This document shows, piece by piece, positions 9,589 to 20,799 of a DNA stretch of 64,000 nt. Below the pieces are notes generated by a model that was given only the letters and a program-made list of their open reading frames with translations, had not been told where the DNA came from and made no database searches. Numbering within the stretch: position 1 is the stretch's first letter; every line of letters begins with the position of its first letter. The stretch lies in assembly GCA_030704615.1 (NCBI GenBank), contig CM060733.1, forward strand, positions 26,226,001-26,290,000, written 5' to 3'. This DNA comes from Takakia lepidozioides. Lineage: Eukaryota; Streptophyta; Takakiopsida; Takakiales; Takakiaceae. Both the position numbers and the translations under genes were made by a program.

Positions 9589-11577
9589 TCACCAATAGTC
9601 CCCACAAGAACAAACACCATCTTGGAAGTGGTGAAAGCGGTTGGAATCCCGAACAATGACAACACGGCCCACTAGCTTTGAGATGAACTTGGTAGCTGTA
9701 TGGCAGTCACCACACACCCTAAGGTCCTTGATGACCCGGATAGGTGTCCCAGGTGGTGTGCTGATGAGCCCGAACGCAATTGCCAGCTTCTCACTGTAGT
9801 GGCGAAGAGAAATCTCCTTTCGCTCCTCCTCCACATCATGCAAAACAAAGCGTGTGTCAGGCACATACCCCGCCTCCTTCATTTCCCCAGACAATCTCTT
9901 TATCTCAGCATAGATTTCCTCCATTTGTGGATGTAAGGTGTCTTCTACAGCAAATGCATGCACCTCATTGTCGACCTCAATGCAGCTCCGCCCAGATTCC
10001 TTCCTCAAACCTCTATCCTCCATCACCTTTCTCACCTTCACTTTGTCCTCCCACCAGCCAGCCGCAGCATATATGTCTGATAGCAGAACATAGGCGGCAG
10101 GGTGCTGTGGATTACACTTGAGCATGCATTTCACCGCACGTTCTGCTACCTCCACATTGCCATGAGTTCTGCAGGCACCAAGCAAAGCCCTCAACACCTC
10201 ATCCGATTTTATTGGCATCTTGTTGATGAAAGCCTCTGCTTCATCCAAGTGCCCTGCACGGCCAAGAAGGTCCACCATGCAGCCAAAATGCTCCACGGTA
10301 GGAGTGAGGCCATGCTGTTGTGTCATGGAAGAAAAATAGCGATGGCCTTCTTCCAATAGGCCAACATGGCTGCATGCAGACAACAGAGATATAAAGGTGA
10401 CACCATTCGGCTTCCAGCCTCCCTTTTGCATTTCTTCAAATAACTGCAGGGCATCCCTACCACACCCATGCTGAGCATATCCTGCGATCATGCCATTCCA
10501 TGACACCACATCTCGTTCAGCCATTTTGTCAAACACTTGCCGTGCATCCTTTACACTCCCGCACTTGGCATACATGTTGACAAGGGCATTATCTAGGTTT
10601 ACATATGTCGCAATCCCAGCTTTCACGATGTCATAATGGATCCTCTTGCCCTCATTCATGGCTCCCAGACTGGCACACGCATTGAGAACACAAATGAATG
10701 TGACCCTGTCAGGCACCACTCTGTCCTGTTGCATGTGCTCATAGAGTTTGAGAGCCTCTTTACCATGCCCATACTGCGCGTATCCTGCAATCAATGCACT
10801 CCATGAGACCACATCTCGTTTAGTCATTCTGTAGAATACTTGACAAGCATCCTTTAAGCTCCCGCATTTGGCATACATGTGAACGAGGGCATTTTCCAAG
10901 ATAGTGTCAGACACAACTCCAGTTTCGATGATGTCAGCATGAATCTGCTTGCCCTTTTCCAGCCCTCCTAGGCTGGCACAAGCATTAAGAACAGCAGTGT
11001 ATGTGACCCTGTCAGGTATAATCCCTTCAGAATGCATTTGCTCATACAGTTCTAAAGCCTCCTCGACATGCCCGTGCTTGGTGTATCCTGCCATCATCAT
11101 TGTCCATGTGAATATATTTCGCTGAGGCATTTCATCGAACACTTGTCGTGCATCCACCACACTCCCGCACTTGGCATACATGTTGACAAGGGTATTGTTG
11201 ACAAAGACGCTGGGCTTAAATACATTTCGGATAATGTTGGCATGCATCTGCTTCCCCTCTGCCAAGGCTTTCATGTCGCAGCATGCTTGCAAGAAACAGA
11301 CATACGTATTGGCATCTGCGCAAAGCCCTCGTTGTTCCAAAACGCGCAGTGCCTCAGTCAGTCTTCCCTCCTTGCAGAGTGTCCTCACATCCCCAAAAGA
11401 GCCAATTGTAATCTTCTTGTCTCCCTCTCTTGGCTCCCGTCTAAAAGTAGTGATGACCGAGGAGGAGCTGCTCTGGCTGCCACACTGATGTCCAACAAAT
11501 ATTTGTGCTTGATTCAACCGTCCTAACCTGTGAGAATCAAACATCCTGGTTAGAAATCTGAAAATCAAACTGAACAT
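9589..11577 (-). CDS. PPR protein with E and DYW domains (organellar RNA editing factor type)
   Basis: A 662-aa intronless ORF with an ATG start. PLS-type pentatricopeptide repeats run from about residue 60 to 450 (recurring NACASLGxLEKGKxIH, NALVNMYAKCGS and RDVVSWxxxIAGYAQ blocks), followed by E/E+ motifs (about 455-540), a PG box (570-580) and a DYW domain ending CGDYW. The family binds organellar transcripts base by base, and the DYW domain deaminates C to U. The arginine-rich, hydroxylated N-terminus fits a mitochondrial or plastid presequence. The zinc-ligand pair C622-x2-C625 (CGDCH) and the terminal HHF...CSC are intact. The HxE motif, however, reads Y594-S595-E596 (RHYSEKLA) where the family has HSE, so the catalytic zinc histidine is missing. 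The E motif also lacks its usual Trp near residue 462 (DEVLRALLGACR). Otherwise the frame is clean. Confidence 0.9.
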   Translation of the reverse strand: MFSLIFRFLTRMFDSHRLGRLNQAQIFVGHQCGSQSSSSSVITTFRREPREGDKKITIGSFGDVRTLCKEGRLTEALRVLEQRGLCADANTYVCFLQACCDMKALAEGKQMHANIIRNVFKPSVFVNNTLVNMYAKCGSVVDARQVFDEMPQRNIFTWTMMMAGYTKHGHVEEALELYEQMHSEGIIPDRVTYTAVLNACASLGGLEKGKQIHADIIETGVVSDTILENALVHMYAKCGSLKDACQVFYRMTKRDVVSWSALIAGYAQYGHGKEALKLYEHMQQDRVVPDRVTFICVLNACASLGAMNEGKRIHYDIVKAGIATYVNLDNALVNMYAKCGSVKDARQVFDKMAERDVVSWNGMIAGYAQHGCGRDALQLFEEMQKGGWKPNGVTFISLLSACSHVGLLEEGHRYFSSMTQQHGLTPTVEHFGCMVDLLGRAGHLDEAEAFINKMPIKSDEVLRALLGACRTHGNVEVAERAVKCMLKCNPQHPAAYVLLSDIYAAAGWWEDKVKVRKVMEDRGLRKESGRSCIEVDNEVHAFAVEDTLHPQMEEIYAEIKRLSGEMKEAGYVPDTRFVLHDVEEERKEISLRHYSEKLAIAFGLISTPPGTPIRVIKDLRVCGDCHTATKFISKLVGRVVIVRDSNRFHHFQDGVCSCGDYW

Positions 11578-13177
11578 CTCAAAGCTTCTAGATACCTTAG
11601 AGAGAATCTCCTTATGAGGGCAGCCTTTTCAACCAGCTTTGAGGCCACAGCATTACTACTTAATATTTAGCTCCTCGGCTTATACAAGCGAAATCCCAAC
11701 ACTAGGGGAGCTCCTATTTAACCGGGAAAGAGTTGTTCGAAGTAACACTTGAGGTAGCGTGTCTTGAGTTGCGCAGATGTACCCTCTTTCTCCCCAGGCG
11801 TCGAAATCGTTGAGAAGTTGTGATCGCCTCCTTTTAGCACATCTGCACAAATCTGCAATCATAATGATCCTCCAAGCCATCTTAGAAAAGTCGTTACATC
11901 ACGACGAATCTTATGCACAATAGATTTAGTACGGGACAACTGGCGATCACAGATCAAAAGCACGCCTAGCTTTCCGCAGTTGCCACAGAGTGTGAGCTCT
12001 CAGAGTGGCCCACAGCGGGCAGTTGCTCTAAATGCGACCTAACGGCAATGCATTCAAAGCAGACACTTGAACTAACTCAGTGAGCCCCTTAGACGCAAAA
12101 AAATCATTTGTTGTTGGCTCCTTCTTAGTCTGTCCTTCCTTCTTCTTTAGCTGCTCCTGCAAGCTTTGCCTTCTATTTCATTGTGTCTTTTCTTCGCAAA
12201 CGGTATCGAAGCAAAGTACAATGCACGTAAAATAACTCGAATGATGTCGAGAGGAGAATTACAAAAACAATGTGGAGAAGGAACATCACCAGAAGCCTGG
12301 CCGTGGATGAAGACAAGCATAGGGATGCCATTACGCGGCTGTGGCTCTTCGTCCGCAGGAGGCCCTTCCATCTCTCCGCCATCACAAACCTCGCTCTCGC
12401 TCTCAAACGGTTTCCTGCCTCATGGCTTTTGCAAAGGCTACTTTTTTTCCTGTCTGTCCCCTTTCCCTTGAAAATGAAAATACAATAGACCAAGTGGTTT
12501 GGTGAATCATGTGGTGGGAAGAGTCGAACCTGTGACCGGGAGGTGGGACGCCACAGGGCGGTAACGAAGCAGGAGGGTGATAAGAGAGCGAGAGAGAGAG
12601 AGAGAGAGAGGAAAGGAGCGATGGATGGAAGGGGGGGTGGGGAGCGAGGCTGGGCTTGCAACAAACAAGGCTTGAAGATCGCAGACCGGTGACCCGCGAG
12701 GAGGGTGAAGAGATCACGGAAGCACCTGTGGAGATTCTCGAGGAAGAGTGTGCGGTGGAATAGGTGGAGATGGGTCCAGACAGTTAACTGGGGTTAAAGA
12801 GTTAGAGGCATGAAAGGGGTACACCTTTAGCTTCTGTCTATCGCTATCTTGCACTGTTAGGTCTTCCTTACGATCTCTGTGGTGTGCACCTTACGATCTC
12901 TTTCGTGTGCGTGAACGTTTGTCTGCCTTTCGATCTCAGCGTTGGGTTTGAGTTCTCCGAGGTAAGGTTGCTTGCTGATTTGGGTTTTTTCGTAAGAATC
13001 CGAGGAGTCCAGAGAGACAGGGATTTTTGGAAGTGAAGTGGGCTGAGAGTATGCATCTGTCGGGTAGGCTCAAAGAACGTGGCAGTGCCATCTGAGGAAG
13101 GAGCTAAGCTGGCGTCCCCGAAGACCACAGTTAGAGTGGGGGGCTGGGGAGGGCTGCAAAGAGGAGTGCCCTCGTTT
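11578..13177. promoter_or_regulatory. Divergent intergenic region between the PPR and RanBPM genes
   Basis: About 1.6 kb separates the start codons of the minus-strand PPR gene and the plus-strand RanBPM gene, so it must hold both promoters and 5' UTRs. The right part (12500-13177) is GC-richer and contains a GA tract, often seen in plant core promoters. No clear TATA box was assigned. Confidence 0.4.
12583..12611 (+). repeat. (GA)n tract
   Basis: Near-perfect GA dinucleotide run upstream of RanBPM. Confidence 0.85.
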
Positions 13178-14500
13178 ATGCTGCGGGGGGGAGATGCCGA
13201 GGATGACATGGAATTGGAGGAGGAGGCGCCCACACATCTGAACACAAGCACATGCGGCCACTTTCTGGTGATCACGACTGACAAGCTTTGTGCGAAGTAC
13301 ACGGGCGATGGTCGGCATGGGAATGACGTGGGCGCCATACAGGGAAACCGTGCTGCCCCATGTCATCGGCTGCTCTATTACTTTGAGATGTCGATAAAGG
13401 ACCGGGGCCAGAAGGGTTATACTACCATCGGGTTCACGGATGAGCACTTCAAGAACAGTCGGCAGCCTGGGTGGGAGGTGAATAGCTATGGCTATCATGG
13501 AGATGATGGTAAGCTCTACCATGGGCCGGGCAGAGGCGACAACTTTGGCCCTACCTTCACAACCGGGGACACTGTAGGGGCAGGCATTAATTATGCGGCC
13601 CAAGAACTTTTCTTTACAAAGAATGGGAAGATGGTGGGCACAATCTTCAAAGACGTCAAGTCGTCTTTGTATCCAACCATTGGTCTTCACAGCCCCAATG
13701 AGAAAGTGGAAATGAACTTTGGGCAGCGTCCCTTTATGTTTGATGTGGAGGCCCTCGTGCAGGAGGAGCGTGAGCGGAGGCAGAGGGCAGTGGAAAATGT
13801 TACCCTGCCTCCCAGCGCGAGCCACAGTATTGTGCGTGCCTACTTGCTGCACTACGGCTACCATGACACGCTGGCTGCCTTCGATGCTGCTAGTGGGGGT
13901 TCCTTCCCTCCAGTTGTGTTCGCACCACAAGAAGATGGAAACGGAATACTTGACGATGATGTGTATGCTCTGGATCAGCGCAAGGTATTGAGACGTCTGG
14001 CCAGGGATGGCAACGTGGATAGCGTGTTTGCAAAATTGCGGGAGTGGTATCCCCAGTTGCTGCTGCAGGATCATTGCTCAACTGTCATCTTTCTTCTGCA
14101 CTGCCAAAAATTCATCGAATTGGTGAAATTAGGGTTGCTGGAGGCTGCTGTAGCATATGCCCGCACAGAGCTTGGATGTTTTTTTGGGATGTCAGGGGCT
14201 CAGGATGTGCACTTGCAGGACTGTCTGGCCCTGCTTGCCTATGAGCGGCCTCAGGAGTCACCCATGGCCTACCTCCTTCACTTTGGCCAGCGAGAGGTGG
14301 TGGCAGATGCAGTGAATGCATTTGTCCTAGCCACCAATCCCTCCCTCCCTTCGTCTGGAAAAACTCCAAAATCTGCACTGGAGAAGCTGCTACGACAGCT
14401 CTCAGCCTGCCATGTAGAGAAGCGCATTTTGAATGGTGGACAAGGTGAGGTGTTCAGATTGCACCGCATACTGCATGGAGGCAAGGATGGGGGCTGGTAG
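13178..14500 (+). CDS. RANBPM: RanBPM-like SPRY-LisH-CTLH-CRA protein (GID/CTLH ubiquitin ligase scaffold)
   Basis: A 440-aa protein starting at the first in-frame ATG (13178); the frame is open further 5' but has no ATG back to the stop at 13034. Domains in order: SPRY at about 60-185 (GYTTIGFTDEHF, GWEVNSYGYHGDDGKLYHG, ELFFTKNGKMVG), LisH at 213-245 (IVRAYLLHYGYHDTLAAF), CTLH at about 265-325 (RKVLRRLARDGNVDSVFAKL) and CRA at about 320-420. This order is that of RanBPM/Gid1, a scaffold of the CTLH E3 ubiquitin ligase. The whole domain set is in one exon, whereas plant RanBPM genes that I know are multi-exonic, so a retrocopy is possible. The length is close to the Arabidopsis protein and no lesion is seen. 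Confidence 0.88.
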   Translation: MLRGGDAEDDMELEEEAPTHLNTSTCGHFLVITTDKLCAKYTGDGRHGNDVGAIQGNRAAPCHRLLYYFEMSIKDRGQKGYTTIGFTDEHFKNSRQPGWEVNSYGYHGDDGKLYHGPGRGDNFGPTFTTGDTVGAGINYAAQELFFTKNGKMVGTIFKDVKSSLYPTIGLHSPNEKVEMNFGQRPFMFDVEALVQEERERRQRAVENVTLPPSASHSIVRAYLLHYGYHDTLAAFDAASGGSFPPVVFAPQEDGNGILDDDVYALDQRKVLRRLARDGNVDSVFAKLREWYPQLLLQDHCSTVIFLLHCQKFIELVKLGLLEAAVAYARTELGCFFGMSGAQDVHLQDCLALLAYERPQESPMAYLLHFGQREVVADAVNAFVLATNPSLPSSGKTPKSALEKLLRQLSACHVEKRILNGGQGEVFRLHRILHGGKDGGW

Positions 14501-16712
14501 GAGATACTACAGCTTGACCATCAGTTATATATCCCATGTTCAAGAACCTGTCTCATTCTTTTGTCATTCTCATTGGCATTGTTGATGGGCACATGATAGG
14601 GTAGCACATTGCAGGGATAGAGTAGAAGGGTGTACTGGAGGGGCCCTTTATAAATAACTTGAATTATCGGAGCGCAACAAGTGTGATGTGGTCAGTCTGC
14701 TTACAACTTAGTTGTAAACTTGCAGCATCATAAGATATTGCAGGGTTCTCTGAAGTTGCAAGATGCTTTAGGAGGGCTCAATTTTGATGCCCAAGAGATT
14801 TTTGCTAGTTTCCTAAGATTGTTTGTTGACATTATCACTACAGTTGCATCATGACTGTGGACAGGTACACAACTTTGTTCTTGAGGATTTCCTCTTGGTT
14901 AGAATCTTTTGCAGACAGCTCAACATTCGGACTAAATCAGGTGGCTGCCTGGCTGTTTGATGGCCATGAGTGAGTTGGGGTGTTGGCTATTTGGCCTATG
15001 GTCCACCTATTATTTAGTCTCCATGGTTTCAGCCAAGACTATGGATAGCTGAAAATGGGTACGTAACGGACAGCCCTCTCGTTGTGGTGGTCTTGGGGCC
15101 CTACCTCATCTCTCCTACAGGGGACATTCTCTTGCTGGTGGGATGATTGTCGTTGGGTGAACAGTCTTTCACCTGTCCATCCAGCCCAGGAGTCCTTTAG
15201 GTTTCTCAGGGATGCCTTCAGCGGACACATTTTCACAGCTCTACCGATGTCCCTCCAATTCCCTTGTGAAATTCATGATACTCAGAAAGTAACTTGGCTT
15301 GTTTATGAAGATCAATATACAGCAGTCTCCTAGACCCATCAGAGGGTTTCCAGTGATTCAACGACGTATGGATTGTAGCTAAAATTTACGATGGAATCTC
15401 TCCCCCTCTTGTCACCAATATAAAGTAGGGAAAATGTTGCTTGTGAGTACCTGTGCCATCCTCCAACTCCTCTGACATGCCCTTAGCCACCCATGTGAGC
15501 CATCCGGTGATCTCCAGCTCCAGTTCTATAATAGCATTTGGTATGTATACACATCAAAGTGGAGCCTAGTAAACTATAAGTCACATTTGAGAATTTGCAA
15601 ACTGGGTGGTCTGCTACCTGGCTATTGCTGTGGCTGTGAAATCCACACGGCCAAAAAACCAACGAAACTATTGAACGATCTGAATCAATAGAGATTATTG
15701 GTCCACAAAGAAGAATTTCATATGGACTCGGGTGATGGAGGTCTCTTGGCAACCAATAAATAGTTCTCTCCATGTCCAATGAACTGTAGTTTCTACTCCA
15801 TGAAGCCCTTCAACAACACCCTTGCTGTCCACCCCTCCTGCGACTGGCCGATGGGTTTCACTGGACAGAACTGCCACACTTCCTTGATGCAATCTCATGG
15901 CCTTCAAGAGGGGAAGTAAAGTCCCTTGAGGATGACTTCAACATATTGCCAAACTAAACAGTACAGCAAGTACATCCTGCGCACTAACCAGAGGTAAATT
16001 TCTTGGAAAGCTTTGTTGTGCAATTGCCATCAACTCTGGTTACATTGACCCTTATCAAAGATTGAATGACAATGAAGTGTATTTTTCACAGCTCCATTCT
16101 CAGTAGTAAGTTATAGTAATGCAGGTTACCAATTCATTAGGTCCTTCCAATATCCAGAGGTGTTTTCTCCCTACCAATATTGCATCCCCACGGTGGTTGC
16201 ACGATAACTCATAGTTTTCTGGAAAGGTTTTTGAGAATAGTGTGGATGCAGTAACAATGATCTTGTGTAGGTTTTTTGGTGTTCATGGAGAATAGAAGTT
16301 CAATTCCTCAAAAGAGAAAAACGATGGTTGCAAAAAAAAGAAAAGGATGGTTTACATTGTAAACTAGGATACATAAGCTCTGCTCTCATCTAAAGATGCA
16401 TTGTATGTATACATGCTCTCACTCATGAGCTTTTGAGCACATCCTCATAGAGAGAAAGACTCAGGCCAGTGCTCCCGTAGCTAAAAGACACTTAGTCTTG
16501 CGGCTAGGGCCCCTTTGGCGGGTGGGCCCTATGACATGACTCTTGAAAGTGGGCCCTACACTTGACTGATTGCTTTTAACAATGAGAAATTGATCCTAAA
16601 AGTTGCTGCTCTTGCTTTTGCTATGAAAATGTAGAGCTATAACTATGTGGCAACTACTCTCCTAGATCCACTTACTGTACTACCTACTCCCACATGATTA
16701 GAGTTTACTACT
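14501..16712. other. Gene-poor region after RanBPM
   Basis: Contains the RanBPM 3' UTR region and then sequence without recognisable genes. A minus-strand SINE-core copy lies at 16466-16560. Confidence 0.5.
16466..16560 (-). repeat. SINE-core copy
   Basis: On the minus strand this reads GGCCCACCCGCCAAAGGGG, then CTAGCCGCAAGACTAAGTGT and a GCCTGAGTCTTTCTCTCT tail, matching the consensus of the dispersed 80-bp element in this window. Confidence 0.55.
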
Positions 16713-17290
16713 TCACATTATCCTCTTGAAATGTGCAAGTTTCTCTCGGACAAGACCCTTTGCCAAAATATATGTGGCCATTTTGTTGGTGCCATTGTAC
16801 ACAATACACCAGGTTAATTCTCTTTGTTCAACTTTCTTGCGCACAAAATAATGTTGTATCTCAATGTGCTTTGTCCGTGCATGAAAGGTTGGATTCTTCG
16901 TAAGAGAAATAGAACTTTGATTATCATCAAACATAGTCATAGGATCTTTTGACGATAACCAATGTCCTTGAGCAGTTTGCAAAGCCATTCTTTTGTAGCA
17001 TGAGTTGCTACCATATACGTAGCCTCAATAGTGAAAAGAGCAATAATTCTTTTTTTTTTTGCTGATCCAGTAGATGAAACCATTGAATAAAATGAATGTG
17101 CATGTTGTAGAGCGTCAACCATCAATATGTCATGCCCAATTTGCATCGCAATATCCAACCACGTTTGGACTACGATTTGTTAAATTGCTCATAATGTAGT
17201 GAAGCCCTTTATCAACAACACCTTTATATCGAAAAATCTCTTAGACCGTAATCCAATGCAATGGTTTGGGTTCAACTATGTGCTGACTAA
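16713..17290 (-). pseudogene. Ty1/Copia polyprotein relic (end of RT and RNase H)
   Basis: The minus strand encodes, over at least two frames, the end of a Copia pol gene: a KGLHYIMSNLTN...GYCDANW stretch (about 17275-17130), then ALFTIEATYMVATHATKE (RNase H) and DDNQSSISLTKNPTFHARTK with HIEIQHYFVRKKV (about 16920-16800). Frameshifts separate the blocks, and neither LTRs nor upstream domains were identified. It is a dead fragment. Confidence 0.85.
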
Positions 17291-17695
17291 CAGCTCACAC
17301 AACAACAATGTAGTTCCAATCATTTCGTATATGAGACTGTCGACTGTACTCCGGTACGAGATAAATTGCATATTTTCCCTTGCCTCTCATTTTTTAATAA
17401 TTGGGACTTGAATGCACCTATGGGCCCGGCCTGTACGGCCCATGGGGTGAGCTCATGAACCCACCTCCCTTTCACGGGGTCTAGATTCTGAATTTTTTCT
17501 AAGTCCTAGTTTTTTTAACGGCAGCGGACCCTTCTAGCTGACTCGCCAAACCCTCAACAGACGGACTCCAACTTGCGAGCGGACTGACCAGTGGACTTGC
17601 GATTGGCGAGCGGACTGACCAACAACGGACTCCAACTGGCGAGCGCCTAACTCCAACCTTCAAACCCTCCTCAAACAAAATATATACTTATAATT

Positions 17696-17790
17696 AACAC
17701 ACATTACCACCACAATGTCACCTGCCAGGATTCGAACAACAAACCTCACTTACATCACAAGTTGCTCTTTACCATCTGACGAGCCTTGGT
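17696..17790 (-). repeat. tRNA-derived SINE-like head, minus strand
   Basis: The complement shows an A-box-like TGGTAAAGAGC (17764-17776) and a B-box-like GTTCGAATCCTG (17725-17738) at tRNA-like spacing. The following TAACACACATTACCACC block (17694-17710 on plus) recurs at 22385-22401 beside a second such head. A GGACT-rich repeat (17525-17650) follows in the tail direction. Confidence 0.55.
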
Positions 17791-17799
17791 CGCGCGCGG

Positions 17800-19560
17800 C
17801 CAGGGTGACGGCATACTAGCCTAGGGGGTCGTGGCAAATTGCGGTGTAGGTTGGGCTCAACGAACCGCCTACCCGGCTGCGGTAAGTGCAGGGTCCGTGG
17901 TAGCTATGGACGGAGCTAAACTGTCTGACTTCCTACCGGCAAAGCAAAGCAAAGCAAAGCTTAACAACTCCACTTCACAAGGCGATTTGCGTTTCCTAGT
18001 CCTACGTTTTGTTTATGGGTTTTCTACGTCTTTAATCGTAATTGTCTTCCAAGTCTTTGTTTATTATTACTTCCTACATGCCTGGACTCCCAACACGCTT
18101 ATAGCCGGGACGAACCTTCAAATCCCTTCACAAAACGAATCCCGAGCCCAGGGAGACGGGGATCATCTATCTCCCGCCCAATGCCCCCCCCCCCCCCCCC
18201 CCCCCCAAATCCCGAGGTGGAGTAGTGTCTTACCTCCTAGGAAAGGACCGGATCCGCTTTCCCAAGTCAGTCTCTCCTGCTTAAAGCGATCCAAAATTCA
18301 ACCTCAATGGTCAGTCCATCGGGTGAATGATAACAATTCAAACCTCTAAGTAATTCCCGAGATGTAATAAAACAATGGCCGGTCCTTGGCCCAAGGCCTC
18401 CCCAGCGGCCGGGTACTTGACTTCAAATATCCTCGGCGGAAGGGGCAATACCGCCCTTAAAACTTCCGTTTTTAAGTTAAGGAGGTCCAGATAAAATCCC
18501 TTAATAAAGGCGAATTACCCTGCTAAATAATAAAGAACAAATCATTAAAATATTCCTACAAATGCATGAAATTCGTAGAAATAGAGAATCGTCGTAGGAT
18601 GCTGGAACTAACTAAATTACCCTCAAGGTACCAAGGGAACGCCCTGGGAACGCCCTTTATGTCGGAAGCGTTGGGGAACCGTTCTCCACTTGGGAGCGCC
18701 CCTAAATTCCTATGCCAAACCACTCAAGAACGCATTAGCAACTTAAACCATCACCGGGCCATGATGAATGAAATATGCCGCCCATCAGATTCTCATATGC
18801 TCGCCACCCTGGTGTGTAAACAATGATTAAACATTCAGTGGGTCCCAGGGTCCATTCCCTGCGCCTCTTCCACCTACTTCCAACATAATCTGATTAATTT
18901 ATGCAGGCAACCAACCTAGAACGAAGTTGAAACATGTCATCTTCTACCTTGTGAAACCCCACCAGGGATTCTTTCCTCCCTGTCTATGGGCTCTCTCTCT
19001 CTGCCTATGGCATCCACCCGTGAGCCGTGCTTTCACAAACCCCGGAATACATATCAAATTGATGGCCTCACTAGGGCCTATCCAATGGTTCCAACCATTC
19101 CTTATCATTTGCTTAAACACGCCCTCATTCCCATGCAAGAAGAACACCATGAACAGTGCACAAGAAATCAAAGGCATAGGGAGAAAACCCCCCTTAAAAT
19201 ACCCGTCCTAGGGACCAACAGTCCTTGGCGGGGTCCTTCGTAATATCCAGCGGTTAAAACCGATACCCCGCGGCCAGCGCTACATGGCGCGGCGTGCTGG
19301 GTCTAGTGGGTAATATGTAGGCTCCGTCGTCTCTGCTGCTCGTGTCGTACCTGCGCGGGCCCAGCTATGGCGCCTGGTGCTGCCACACAGTGTACCAGCA
19401 ACCCGTACTTTGCTCGAGGGGTCAACTCCCCCCCACGGGGGAAGGCCGCGCCACCCGTGTTAGATGCGCATTTCCATGGCGATTCTAGGAAACCTCCTTG
19501 GTTGACCTCCAGCCCAAAGGCACCTAAGGCGCCGACACTTTAGTGTTGGGCTCTGCCTTT
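17800..19560. other. GC-rich island without recognisable genes
   Basis: Clearly GC-richer than the flanks, with many short GC palindromes (for example GGCCGGTCCTTGGCCCAAGG near 18375) and a 23-base C run. Composition and texture resemble organellar intergenic DNA. No organellar gene was recognised, so transfer from a mitochondrion or plastid is only a guess. A 172-codon ORF at 17831 spans the homopolymer and is not credible. Confidence 0.4.
18184..18206 (+). repeat. Poly(C) run of 23 bases
   Basis: Uninterrupted cytosines. The exact length is unreliable in most sequencing technologies. Confidence 0.95.
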
Positions 19561-20447
19561 TTTGGCAGCTCTCTACAAAATAGCTTAACCACTTATAAAG
19601 CTAGTTAGCTTTGCCTCCCATGGTCCTCTATGGCCAGGGGGCTTATGAACATAGATATGAACTTAATAATATGGAAATTTTGGCGATAGCTTTGCCGTCT
19701 CATGCAATATGGTCATCGCCACTAAGCTAGGAAGGGAAATTTGACAAGAGCTTTGTCACTTCATGCAAGCTCGCCCTCTTGAGGACGAGTATGAGTGCCG
19801 GAGGAGGACCAGGCTTGAGTACCATTCTTCCGAGCGATTTAGTGCATCCCAAACACCACTTATTTCAGAGGGTGACTTACCATACTATCTTGACCTTTGA
19901 ATTCATTTCTTTCATTTGTTGTTCAAGCTTTATCCAAGAAAAGACCTTATAAGCATTGTTTGCTAAAAATCTATAAAAACTAACCCTCTTTCAAAGAGGA
20001 TGTGTGTGCATCTCTATATACATGTGTGAAGCCCCAGGAGACAGGGCCTTAAGAATCTAACCCAATTACGTCATGGAAGTGAGGGTAGATGTCCAATATT
20101 TCTTACAAAGCTATCGGTCATTTTTATATCACTAATCCATTAAAAATCCTTTGCAAAATCTAAGATTTTCTTACCCTTTACCCTTACCTTGCCTAAATTT
20201 GTATTTATCCGGCGGATATATCCGGTTTACCCAGTCCCGTTAAATAACCATAACTTCAGGTTCTATTTTGATAATACCCTGACCCGGGGTCTTCAACAAA
20301 TATGCATTAATAGGACCCGAACTCTTAGTATAGTATTTTGAAAAATAATAATACCCTGACCCGGCGGGTAAATGTTTAAAATAAAACAAGTTAGCCTTAC
20401 CCTGAGAATATATAAAAATCTAATACCCGCTCAACACACATAGGGCC
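19561..20447. other. Gene-free stretch
   Basis: No ORF or repeat with recognisable features. Confidence 0.45.
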
Positions 20448-20530
20448 CACCCTTGAAAAGGGGCAGTAGCCGCAAGGCAAAGAGGCTCTTAGTTACGCTG
20501 GCTTCGGCCGGAGTCTTCTTCTTCTGAACA
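20448..20530 (+). mobile_element. SINE-core copy, apparently complete
   Basis: Starts GGGCCCACCCTTGAAAAGG, contains TAGCCGCAAGGC...GGCTCTTAGTTACGC and ends in a GGCTTCGGCCGGAGTC hairpin with a TTCTTCTTCT tail. Flanks AACACACAT (about 20440) and AACACAAAT (after the tail) look like a 9-bp target duplication with one mismatch. Confidence 0.65.
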
Positions 20531-20799
20531 CAAATTCACTTATTAACTTTTATAAGCTCTTTATTGTATATTCTAGACTGAAATGCAGAACTATTGGTGT
20601 GTACATAAATGCTAAATCTTTCGTTTCCAATCAATTCTAAGATTCACTAAATGATGTTGATCAACACATCTGATAGATTTATACCTCATGCATGCCATTT
20701 TACTTTGATACACTGCATTTTTTTTCATTTTTCCAGGAAGTTGTGTATTTTCATCTGTTTAGGAAAATTAAAAAAACGGTACAATCTCAAGTAGTTTCC

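Noticed and set aside
9700-11526. Plus-strand ORFs of up to 152 codons
   Set aside because: Antisense shadows of the PPR-DYW gene.
13079-13177. Upstream extension of RanBPM from a GTG codon
   Set aside because: No ATG in this part, and the SPRY domain begins well after the ATG at 13178.
17831-18349. 172-codon ORF in the GC-rich island
   Set aside because: Runs through a 23-base C homopolymer as poly-proline and has no motif or ATG context.
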